A stretch of DNA of 17,243 nucleotides, from positions 1 through 17,243 of the forward strand of contig CAZTHL010000076.1 in NCBI GenBank assembly GCA_964613585.1. The letters are read 5' to 3'. Source of the stretch: CAZTHL01 sp964613585 (GTDB lineage: Bacteria > Pseudomonadota > Alphaproteobacteria > DSM-16000 > Inquilinaceae). The notes beneath the pieces were generated by a model. It saw nothing but the letters and a program-made list of their open reading frames with translations. It did not search any database and was not told the origin of the DNA. Every line of letters begins with the position of its first letter. Position 1 is the first letter of the stretch. The translations under genes were made by a program, and so were the position numbers. Positions 1 to 7,279 of the stretch are shown here, piece after piece.

Positions 1-1472
1 TGGTCATCGAGGTGGCCATCGTCCGGCCCGGACCGATCCAGGGCGACATGGTGCACCCCTATCTGCGCCGGCGCAGCGGCGAGGAGCCGGTCGAGTATCC
101 GTCGGGCGAGCTGCGCCAGGTGCTCGAGAAGACCCTCGGCGTGCCGCTCTTCCAGGAGCAGGCGATGAGGATCGCCATCGTCGGCGCCGGCTTCTCGCCG
201 GAGGAGGCCGACCGGCTGCGCCGGGCCATGGCGACCTTCAAGAAGGTCGGCGACATCCACCGGTTCTGCGACAAGCTGACCGGCGGCATGATCGCCCGCG
301 GCTACGATCCCGACTTCGCGCGCCGCTGCTTCCAGCAGATCGAAGGCTTCGGCACCTACGGCTTTCCCGAGAGCCACGCTGCCAGCTTTGCGCTTCTGGT
401 CTACGTCTCGGCCTGGATCAAGTGCCACTACCCGGCGGCGTTCGCCGCCGCGCTGCTCAACAGCCAGCCCATGGGCTTCTACGCGCCGGCGCAGATCGTC
501 CGCGACGCCCGCGAGCACGGGGTCGAGGTGCGCGCGCCCGACGTCAACCACTCCGACTGGGACTGCACGCTGGAACCGGCAGCGAACGGTGACGGCCTCG
601 CGCTGCGCCTGGGCCTGCGCCTGGTCAAGGGCCTCGGCGAGGCGGCGGCCGCGGCGCTGGTCGCCGAGCGGGCGCGCGGCGGCGCCTATGAGGAGCCGCG
701 GGCGCTGTGGCGGCGGGCGGGCCTCGAGCCGGCGACGCTCGACGCGTTGGCGCGCGGCGACGGCTACCGTTCCATGGGGCTCGACCGGCGCGCCGCCGCC
801 TGGGCGGTGAAGGGGCTGGGACCGGCGCCGCTGCCGCTGTTCCGCGGCCTCGCGCGGGAGGTCGAGGAGCCGGCGGTGACGCTCCCGGCGATGCCGCTCG
901 GCGAGCATGTGGTGCACGATTATGCCAGCCTGTCGCTGACCCTGAAGGCGCACCCGCTGGCCCTGCTGCGGCAGGACATGGCGGCGGCCGGCTTCGGCCC
1001 GACCGAGCGGCTGCGCCGGCTCAGGCACGGCCGGCGGGTGCGGACGGCCGGCCTGGTGCTGGTGCGGCAGCGGCCGGGCAGCGCCAAGGGGGTGATCTTC
1101 ATCACGCTGGAGGACGAGACCGGAGTGGCGAACCTAGTGGTGCTGCCGCCGGTGTTCAAGCGCTTTCGCCGGGTCGTGCTCGGCGCCCGCCTCCTGGGCG
1201 CGGCCGGCACGGTCGAGCGGCCGGCCGGCCACGGCGGCGGCGAGGTGATCCACCTCAAGGTGGAGCGCCTGTTCGACCTGTCCGACCGGCTGGACCGGCT
1301 GATCGAGCGGTCCGGCCCGGCCGCCGGCGTCTCGCCGTTCGAACGGCACCGTGCCCGCGCCGACGAGGTCAGGCGCCCGACCAGCGACCAGCGCGAGGGC
1401 AAGGCCGAGGCCACCGCCCGCGTCCGCCGCCGCCGCGACCTCGAGCTGCAGAAACCCCGCAACTTCCGGTGA
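1..1472 (+). CDS. dnaE2: Error-prone DNA polymerase DnaE2 (ImuC), C-terminal part
   Basis: This is the 3' part of an alpha-type (C-family) translesion DNA polymerase; the reading frame is open at the left edge, so the start lies outside the window and the GTG at 12 is internal. The fragment (about 489 residues) opens with the family signature VRPGPIQGDMVHPYLRRR. It continues through the fingers region (GVPLFQEQAMRIAI; FGTYGFPESHAASFALL), a helix-hairpin-helix part (LVKGLGEAAAAALV) and an OB-fold (GVIFITLEDETGVANLVV), ending in a basic tail. The family acts with ImuA and ImuB in SOS-induced mutagenic repair in many alphaproteobacteria; those partners would lie upstream and are not visible. Replicative DnaE1 is the alternative, but the short C-terminus and the signature wording fit DnaE2 better. 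The catalytic aspartates lie in the missing N-terminal part. Confidence 0.93.
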   Translation, partial: VIEVAIVRPGPIQGDMVHPYLRRRSGEEPVEYPSGELRQVLEKTLGVPLFQEQAMRIAIVGAGFSPEEADRLRRAMATFKKVGDIHRFCDKLTGGMIARGYDPDFARRCFQQIEGFGTYGFPESHAASFALLVYVSAWIKCHYPAAFAAALLNSQPMGFYAPAQIVRDAREHGVEVRAPDVNHSDWDCTLEPAANGDGLALRLGLRLVKGLGEAAAAALVAERARGGAYEEPRALWRRAGLEPATLDALARGDGYRSMGLDRRAAAWAVKGLGPAPLPLFRGLAREVEEPAVTLPAMPLGEHVVHDYASLSLTLKAHPLALLRQDMAAAGFGPTERLRRLRHGRRVRTAGLVLVRQRPGSAKGVIFITLEDETGVANLVVLPPVFKRFRRVVLGARLLGAAGTVERPAGHGGGEVIHLKVERLFDLSDRLDRLIERSGPAAGVSPFERHRARADEVRRPTSDQREGKAEATARVRRRRDLELQKPRNFR

Positions 1473-1680
1473 CGTCCGCGCCATCGCGGCGGCGCCGCGG
1501 ACCGCCGCCCGTGGCCCGACCGCCTTGCACGGTCCCGATCGCAGGCACCGCCATCGGCATCGGAACCAGCCCTGCGGCGGCCGCGAGGGTTGACGTCCCG
1601 GGGCATTGCTGGACAGTTCCGTCCGCCTGTGCCCCGCTCGGCCGGGCGGACCCCTTGCCCGTTCTCGGACGCCATCCTCG

Positions 1681-3294
1681 ATGACCGATCCCGCCCGTCC
1701 TCCCGACACCGCGCCCGCCGAGGCTCCGGCCGCCGAGCCCGGCCTGCCGGCGCCGCCCCACGATCGGTCCAACGCGCTCAAGGCCCCCAGGCTGGACAAG
1801 CTGGAGGCGCTGCGCGCCGCCGGTCACGATCCCTACCCCTACCGCTTCGACAAGACCGACGACGCGGCGGCCCTGCACGATCGCTACGCCGACCTGCCCA
1901 TGGACACCGGGACCGGGGACGTGACGCGCGTCGCCGGGCGCATCCGTGCCATGCGCAACAACGGCATGTTCATCGACCTGCACGACCCGTCGGGCAAGAT
2001 CCAGGTGTTCAGCCACAAGGACACGCTGTCCGAGGCCGGCCTCACCGTGCTCGGCTGGCTCGACCTGGGCGACCTGATCGGCGTGGAGGGCCGCATCCGG
2101 CGGACCCGGCGAGGCGAGCTCACCGTCGATGCGCAGGCGGTCAGCGTCCTGGCGAAAGCGCTGCTGCCGCTGCCGGAGAAGTATCACGGCCTCACCGATG
2201 TCGAGGCGCGCTACCGGCAGCGCTACCTCGACCTGATCATGAACGAGGAGAGCCGGGCCACCTTGCGCGCGCGCAGCCGCATCGTCGCGGCGATCCGCAC
2301 GTTCATGGTCGAGCGCGGCTATCTCGAGGTCGAGACGCCGATGCTGCAGCCGCAGCCGAGCGGGGCGGCGGCCCGGCCCTTCGTCACCCGGCACAACGCG
2401 CTCGACCTTGACCTCTATCTTCGCATCGCGCCGGAGCTGTACCTGAAGCGGCTCGTCGTCGGCGGTCTCGCCGAGCGGGTGTTCGAGATCAACCGCAACT
2501 TCCGGAACGAAGGAATTTCGCCGCGCCACAACCCTGAGTTCACAATGATGGAATTCTATGCCGCCTATCAGGACTATACGGACATGATGGCCATGACCGA
2601 GGGCCTGTTCGCGGCGGCGGCGGTGGCGGCCACCGGAGGGACCCGGGTGCGCTTCGGCGAGCACGCGATCGAGTTTGCCGGGCCCTACCCGCGCCGCTCC
2701 ATGATCGATCTGGTGCGCGAGGCGAGCGGCATCGACTTCGCCGGTATCGCCGATGCGACCGAGGCGCGGGCCGCGGCGGCCGGGCTCGGCTGCGAGGTAA
2801 GGGGCCGGGAAAGCTGGGGCCAGGCCGTCGAGCTCGCCTTCGAGCGCACGGTCGAGGCCAGCCTGATCCAGCCGACCCACGTGACCGATTTTCCGCGGGA
2901 CATCTCGCCCCTGGCCAAGGCGCACCGGCACGACCCGCGGCTCACCGAGCGCTACGAGACCTTCTGCAATGGCTGGGAGGTGGCCAACGCCTTCTCGGAG
3001 CTGACCGATCCGCAGGATCAGCACGAGCGCTTCTTGGCCCAGGCCGCGGCCCGTGCGGCCGGCGACGAGGAGGTGCCGCCCATGGACTCCGACTATGTGA
3101 CGGCGCTCGAGTACGGCCTCCCGCCCTGCGGCGGCCAGGGCGTCGGCGTCGACCGGCTGGTCATGCTGCTCACGGACAGCCCCTCGATCCGCGACGTCAT
3201 CGCCTTTCCGACCCTCAGGCCCCGCCGGGACTATAGAGCGACTTCGCCTGACGCGGAATCGGCACCGGCCCGCTCCCCCGCCCGGCCAGCCTGA
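1681..3294 (+). CDS. lysS: Lysyl-tRNA synthetase, class II
   Basis: The enzyme charges tRNA-Lys with lysine in the cytoplasm. From the ATG at 1681 it is 537 residues, slightly longer than usual (about 500) because of a proline/alanine-rich N-terminal extension of roughly 35 residues. An OB-fold anticodon-binding domain (VAGRIRAMRNNGMFIDLHD, about 85-102) precedes the class II catalytic core with motif 1 near YLEVETPML, motif 2 FEINRNFRNEGISPRHNPEF (from about 267) and motif 3 GQGVGVDRLVMLL (from about 485). The N-terminal domain rules out the truncated paralogue EpmA. The ribosome binding site is weak (GGA about 11 bases upstream), so the start is less certain than the identity; the frame stays open upstream. 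Motif 3 reads PPCGGQG, where the Escherichia coli enzyme has PPTAGLG. Many alphaproteobacteria use the unrelated class I enzyme instead. Confidence 0.93.
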   Translation: MTDPARPPDTAPAEAPAAEPGLPAPPHDRSNALKAPRLDKLEALRAAGHDPYPYRFDKTDDAAALHDRYADLPMDTGTGDVTRVAGRIRAMRNNGMFIDLHDPSGKIQVFSHKDTLSEAGLTVLGWLDLGDLIGVEGRIRRTRRGELTVDAQAVSVLAKALLPLPEKYHGLTDVEARYRQRYLDLIMNEESRATLRARSRIVAAIRTFMVERGYLEVETPMLQPQPSGAAARPFVTRHNALDLDLYLRIAPELYLKRLVVGGLAERVFEINRNFRNEGISPRHNPEFTMMEFYAAYQDYTDMMAMTEGLFAAAAVAATGGTRVRFGEHAIEFAGPYPRRSMIDLVREASGIDFAGIADATEARAAAAGLGCEVRGRESWGQAVELAFERTVEASLIQPTHVTDFPRDISPLAKAHRHDPRLTERYETFCNGWEVANAFSELTDPQDQHERFLAQAAARAAGDEEVPPMDSDYVTALEYGLPPCGGQGVGVDRLVMLLTDSPSIRDVIAFPTLRPRRDYRATSPDAESAPARSPARPA

Positions 3295-3516
3295 GCCTAC
3301 GGTCGTTGGGTCGCCGGGCGGGAGATCGGGCCGGCGATGCCCCTTGAGCCGGAAAAGCTCCAGCGGGCGGCACGCGCCGGGGCTCCTCGCACCGCGGCCG
3401 CTTCAGGATCGGCCGGGCCGCTCGCGCATTCCCGTCTCGCGCCGTGATCCCGATGGACAGGGCGCCAGCGGCGCGCCACGGTTCACCACGACGAGCAATC
3501 TGAGAGGCACAACACG

Positions 3517-4368
3517 ATGGAATTGCTTCGCACGGCCCGCCTCGGGGCCCTGGCTGTCGCCGTCTGGCTCGGCGCCGGCGCCGCCCTGGCGGCGGAAACC
3601 CTCGACACGGTCCGCGAGACCGGCACCTTCACCATCGGCTTCCGGACCGACGCACCGCCGTTCGCCTCGCGCTCGGCCGACGGAGAGCCGCTCGGCTTCA
3701 CCGTGGCGGTGTGCCGGGACATCGCCGAGGCGGTGCAGCAGGCGCTCCAGGGAGCGGAGATCGAGATCCTTTACGAGCCGGTGAACGTTGAGGACCGTTT
3801 CCAGAAGCTGGAGAGCGGCGCGATCGACATCCTGTGCGGCCCAACCACGATCACCCTCGACCGCATCCAGCGCTTCGACTTCACCAACCCGTACTTCGTC
3901 ACCGGCGGCAGCGTCATGATCCGCGCCGATTCGGGTATCGAGTCGCTGGCCGACCTGGCCGAGCGGCGGGTCGGCGTCCTGCAGAACACCACCACGGAGT
4001 CGGTCCTCAGGGACCGTCGCGACGAGGTCGGCGGGGTCAACCCGGTGCCGACCCACGATGCCGGCTTCGAGCAACTGCAACAGGGCACCATCGACGCCTA
4101 CATCGCCGACCGGGCCCTGCTGATCGGCCTCGCAACGCGCAGCGGCAACCCGGAGGATTTCGAGATCCTGCGCGCTCCGTTCACGGTCGAGCCCTACGGC
4201 GTCGCCATGCGCGCCGGCTCGCGCGAGCTGCAGGTGCTGGCCAACACCACCCTGGCGGATCTGTTCAAGTCCGCCACCATCGACACCTACTTCGCCGAGG
4301 CGTTCGGCGATGCCGTGCCGGGGATTCTGGTGGAGGCGGCCTGGGTGCTGGGCGCGCTTCCGGAATAG
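3517..4368 (+). CDS. Amino-acid ABC transporter substrate-binding protein (SBP_bac_3 type)
   Basis: This is a periplasmic solute-binding protein of 283 residues. A signal peptide covers residues 1 to about 25, with a hydrophobic core ALAVAVWLGAGAALA and a likely cleavage after the ALA motif. The mature part begins ETLDTVRETGTFTIGFRTD, typical of family 3 binding proteins for polar amino acids. Further family marks are DILCGPTTITLDRIQRFDFT, which carries the arginine expected to hold the ligand carboxylate, and the ADRALL stretch. GAGAGG lies 9 bases before the ATG. No permease or ATPase gene is adjacent, so it is either an orphan subunit serving a transporter encoded elsewhere or a sensing protein. 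The coiled-coil gene starts 24 bases after its stop, suggesting one transcript. The ligand cannot be assigned from sequence; an acidic or polar amino acid is only a guess from family. Confidence 0.88.
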   Translation: MELLRTARLGALAVAVWLGAGAALAAETLDTVRETGTFTIGFRTDAPPFASRSADGEPLGFTVAVCRDIAEAVQQALQGAEIEILYEPVNVEDRFQKLESGAIDILCGPTTITLDRIQRFDFTNPYFVTGGSVMIRADSGIESLADLAERRVGVLQNTTTESVLRDRRDEVGGVNPVPTHDAGFEQLQQGTIDAYIADRALLIGLATRSGNPEDFEILRAPFTVEPYGVAMRAGSRELQVLANTTLADLFKSATIDTYFAEAFGDAVPGILVEAAWVLGALPE

Positions 4369-4392
4369 CAGCAGCAAAAGGAAACGACGGGG

Positions 4393-4896
4393 ATGATCAC
4401 GGACAAGACACGTCGGATGAGGGACAAGGCTGTTCGCGAGGCCAGAAGGCCGCGGCGGCATCGCGCCGCCACCATTGCGGCGGCGCTGATCGCGGCGGCC
4501 CTCCTGCCCGCCGGCCCGGCCCTGGCGCAGACAGCCGAGGAGCTGGGCCAGGAGACGGCGGAGGCCTGGGAAGCATTCCAGGCATACTCTTCCGAGCAGA
4601 GCCAGGAGGCGATCGAGGCCGGCCGCGAGCTCATGGGCGACATCGACCGCGAGCTGGCGGAGCTGGACGAGGAGATCGCCGAGGCCACGGCCGACGAGCG
4701 GGCGGCCCTGCGCGATGAGCGCGAGCGTCTGGCCGAGCTGCGCAGCGACGTGGCCGACGACCTGGACGATCTCGGCGCGGCGACCGCGGACACCTGGGAA
4801 GCCACCAAGGACCGCTTCGCCTCCGGGTACCGCTATCTGCGCGAGCGCGTCGACCAGACCGTTGAGGCCATGAGCGAGGGCTCCCGGGAGCCGTGA
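4393..4896 (+). CDS. Exported small coiled-coil protein, function unknown
   Basis: I do not recognise a named family. The product has 167 residues: a long basic n-region (about 1-24), a hydrophobic segment AATIAAALIAAALLPAGPALA and a likely signal peptidase site after residue 45. The mature part is highly charged and alanine/glutamate-rich, predicted as a helical coiled coil (about 47-162) with runs such as RELAELDEEIAEATADERA. Two related segments, AEAWEAFQAY and ADTWEATKDRF, suggest an internal duplication. AAAGGAAA sits about 10 bases before the ATG at 4393. It follows the binding-protein gene by 24 bases, so co-expression is likely. A periplasmic structural or stress-related role is possible but unsupported. 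Codon use is host-like. Confidence 0.75.
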   Translation: MITDKTRRMRDKAVREARRPRRHRAATIAAALIAAALLPAGPALAQTAEELGQETAEAWEAFQAYSSEQSQEAIEAGRELMGDIDRELAELDEEIAEATADERAALRDERERLAELRSDVADDLDDLGAATADTWEATKDRFASGYRYLRERVDQTVEAMSEGSREP

Positions 4897-5141
4897 GCCG
4901 GCCGCGAAGGGTGCCGGAGTTGCCGTCCAGGCCATGACACGCAGGGCGGGCGGGGCGGGCGAGGCGTCGGCGGCTCGTCGGGGACGGAAGCCGCGGCCTC
5001 CCGGCACCGCCCCTAGCGCCCCGTTGACCGCCCCGGCCCGTCAGCGCGATGGCGCAGGATCGTTGATCGCGCCGCGCTGAAGGACCGGGCCCGCGGCGTG
5101 TCGGCCGTCTCGCGGTCGACCCTGTCGAGGGCGCGTCCCGA

Positions 5142-6629
5142 TCATGGGTGAGCAGTGCCGGGTCCGGCCTGCTGCTCGCGCAGGCCGGCCAGGAAGTCAT
5201 CGACCTGCCGTCGCATGCGGCAGGCTTGCTCGGAGAGCGCCGCTGCGGCCGTCCGTACCGCCTCGGCCGCCTCGCTTGCACGTCCGGCCCCGTCGGCCAC
5301 CGTAGCGATGGTCCCGGTGACCGTCTCGGCGCCGGCCTTCGCGGCGGCCAGCCGCTCCGCCATCTCGGCCATGGCCGTCTCCTGGGCCTGCGCCCGCTCA
5401 GCGACCGCGGCCGTGCTGTCGGCCAGCGGCCCGATGGTGACGCCGACCGCGCCCAGCGCCGCCGAGGCCTCGCGGGTCTCCGCCTGAACCCGCGCGATCC
5501 GTCCGACAATATCCTCGGTCGCCTGCGCGGTCTGGGTGGCCAGCGACTTCACCTCCTGGGCGACCACGGCGAAGCCCTTGCCGGCCTCGCCCGCACGCGC
5601 CGCCTCGATGGTCGCGTTGAGCGCCAGCAGATGCGTCTGCTCGGCAATGCCTTGAATGAGGTCCACCACCCGGCCGATGCCCGCGACGGCCTCGGTCAGC
5701 CTGGCAATGTGACCATCGGCTGTCCCGGTCTTGGAGACAGCGTCGCCCATGGCCTGGTGCATCTGCCGCACAGAGCCGGCTATGCCGCGCAAGGTGCCGT
5801 CGAGCTCTCCGGCCAGCCCCTCCGCCTCGGTGATGCTCCCAGCGGACCCGCGGGCCGCGGCGCCGGCGGAGTCGGCGCCTCGCGTGGTCTCCCCGGCAAT
5901 GGGGCCAAGCGTGTCGGCTGCCCGCTCCAGCACTGCCGCGGCCGCGGTCACGGCCTCGAGGACGCCGCGCGCCTCAGCCTCGAAGCGCCCGGCCCGCCGG
6001 TCAACGGCGCCGCGCTTATCGGCCTCGGCGGCATGCTCCGCGCGGCGTGTCGCCGCCAGATCCCGCTCGGCGTCACGCGCCGTCTCGGCCTCCGCCACCG
6101 CGGCCTCGGCGCGGGCGAAGGACCGGCAAAGCGCCCCCGCGAGCCAGATCAGCGTGCCGGCCTCGAAGATCACGATGACGGCATGGAGCAGAACCCGAGA
6201 CAGGCTGGTTCCGTCCGGGAAGACGGCCGCCGGCATCAGCATGTTGAGAATCAGGTGATGCGTCGCGATGGCGACCGCCGCCACGGTGATGGTGCGGCCG
6301 TCACACAGCACCGCCAGCATCGCAAGGGCCGCGAAAAAATACATGTGGAGGTCGATCTGCCAGGGATGCCCGCTGAAGAGGAACACCAGGATCGCCGCCA
6401 TGCCGACGAGGCCGACCCCGAGGACATGGCGCGCCGCCTCTCCCTGCCGGTCCTGCAGCCAGACGCCGTTGGCGCCGGCAGCCAGCACGATGGCGCCCAG
6501 CACCGGCCCGGACCCGTCGCGGCCCAGCGCCAGCGCCACGGCGCCGATGGTGGGGACGTGCGCCCACAGGAACAGGACCAGCCAGCGCGCGGCGGACCGG
6601 CGCAGGGCCTCGAGAGCGGTCATGGGCAT
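5142..6629 (-). CDS. Methyl-accepting chemotaxis protein with polytopic membrane sensor domain
   Basis: This receptor (495 residues from the ATG at 6629) has no periplasmic ligand domain. Residues 1-170 form about six membrane helices carrying HPWQIDLHMYFFAALA (88-103), HHLILN (124-129) and a late LLHAVIVIFEAG. A coiled coil with no clear HAMP domain follows, then the cytoplasmic signalling hairpin EQTHLLALNATIEAARAGE (330-348). The hairpin is the contact for CheA and CheW. The usual asparagine after QT is histidine here (residue 333). No C-terminal CheR-binding pentapeptide is visible. The start at 6629 lies two bases after the stop of the upstream gene, which supports translational coupling; an in-frame ATG at 6623 is an alternative, and the frame remains open further upstream without support. 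Conserved polar and histidine residues in the membrane part hint at an intramembrane cofactor or energy/redox sensing role; that is inference. Confidence 0.9.
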   Translation of the reverse strand: MPMTALEALRRSAARWLVLFLWAHVPTIGAVALALGRDGSGPVLGAIVLAAGANGVWLQDRQGEAARHVLGVGLVGMAAILVFLFSGHPWQIDLHMYFFAALAMLAVLCDGRTITVAAVAIATHHLILNMLMPAAVFPDGTSLSRVLLHAVIVIFEAGTLIWLAGALCRSFARAEAAVAEAETARDAERDLAATRRAEHAAEADKRGAVDRRAGRFEAEARGVLEAVTAAAAVLERAADTLGPIAGETTRGADSAGAAARGSAGSITEAEGLAGELDGTLRGIAGSVRQMHQAMGDAVSKTGTADGHIARLTEAVAGIGRVVDLIQGIAEQTHLLALNATIEAARAGEAGKGFAVVAQEVKSLATQTAQATEDIVGRIARVQAETREASAALGAVGVTIGPLADSTAAVAERAQAQETAMAEMAERLAAAKAGAETVTGTIATVADGAGRASEAAEAVRTAAAALSEQACRMRRQVDDFLAGLREQQAGPGTAHP

Positions 6630-6631
6630 GG

Positions 6632-7027
6632 TCAGTATCCGCGCACCGGGGCAAGCGTGCCGGCCGTTGCCGGGACGGAGACGAAGCATCCGCCGAGCAC
6701 CACGGGGTCGGCGACCAGCCAGGCGCCGACCGCCCGGAGCCGGCCCGGAGGCGTTCCATCGGCCAGCTCGGCGACAACCAGAAGGTCGCGCCAGCCGGTG
6801 CGCACGACCCGTGCGTCGACCCGCTCGAGGCGGTCGATCGCCTCGCCGAGCCCGGTGCCGAACGGGAACAGGACGGCGACCTGCGTCGCGTCTGCCGGGG
6901 GATGAAGACGCAGGGAGCCGACCACGATCAGGCTGACCGCGAGCAGGCACGCGGCCGGCAGCAGGCTCGACACGCCGCCGCGCGAGCGCGCCGGGAGCAA
7001 CGATGACACCGGTCCTGGCCTCCGCAT
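6632..7027 (-). CDS. Small membrane-anchored protein coupled to the chemoreceptor
   Basis: A 131-residue product with one N-terminal membrane segment (about 20-40, SLLPAACLLAVSLIVVGSL) and a short extracytoplasmic domain containing VAVLFPFGTGLGEAIDRL, a central LLVVAEL strand and GAWLVADPVVLGGC near the end. The alternation suggests a compact alpha/beta fold. I have an impression of similar small proteins in other alphaproteobacteria but cannot name a family or function. The stop is two bases before the chemoreceptor ATG, so the two are almost certainly co-translated, making this a candidate accessory or ligand-presenting subunit for that receptor. The frame is open upstream to 7204; I chose the ATG at 7027 because the residues before it look non-coding and the signal-anchor begins soon after. 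A start at 7114 cannot be excluded. Confidence 0.68.
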   Translation of the reverse strand: MRRPGPVSSLLPARSRGGVSSLLPAACLLAVSLIVVGSLRLHPPADATQVAVLFPFGTGLGEAIDRLERVDARVVRTGWRDLLVVAELADGTPPGRLRAVGAWLVADPVVLGGCFVSVPATAGTLAPVRGY

Positions 7028-7193
7028 GTGCCGTGGATCGACGGGACCCTCGCCGCTTTCCTTTGATATTTGGTTTTCGGGTATCGGAGCACCGCCGAAC
7101 CGGGGCCGGCGCATCCGATGCCGCGATGCGAGAAAAGTCGCCTCATCCGTTAAAGGGCCAGGGGATCGGCTCTCGCGACTTGGCGCGTCCATC

Positions 7194-7218
7194 GGAACCG
7201 CCATGCACTGGCCGGGTT
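7194..7218 (+). promoter_or_regulatory. Candidate EcfG-type (general stress sigma factor) promoter
   Basis: GGAAC at 7194-7198 is followed after 16 bases by GGTT at 7215-7218. The alphaproteobacterial EcfG/RpoE2 consensus is GGAAC, 16-17 bases, CGTT, so this matches the -35 fully and the -10 in three of four bases. It would leave a leader of roughly 55 bases before the PRC-barrel gene at 7280. PRC-barrel proteins are plausible members of such regulons. I found no comparable match before the other genes. The motif is short, so chance is possible. Confidence 0.4.
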
Positions 7219-7279
7219 TGCGCAGGCATCCCGAGAGACAAACGCGCGCTCAAGCCGCGCGACGAAGCGAGGTATCACC

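Noticed and set aside
1590..1618. TTGACG as -35 of a lysS promoter
   Set aside because: No acceptable -10 at 16-18 bases; only weak ACAGTT, so not listed as a feature.
1369..3024. Long minus-strand open frame opposite lysS
   Set aside because: It is a mirror of the synthetase coding strand in GC-rich DNA; the product is arginine/glycine-rich with no domain.
3403..5007. Long minus-strand open frame opposite the binding protein and coiled-coil genes
   Set aside because: Antisense shadow; both plus-strand genes have signal peptides, domain patterns and ribosome sites.
5148..6905. 585-codon plus-strand open frame opposite the chemoreceptor
   Set aside because: The chemoreceptor on the minus strand has unmistakable signalling motifs; the plus frame is low-complexity.
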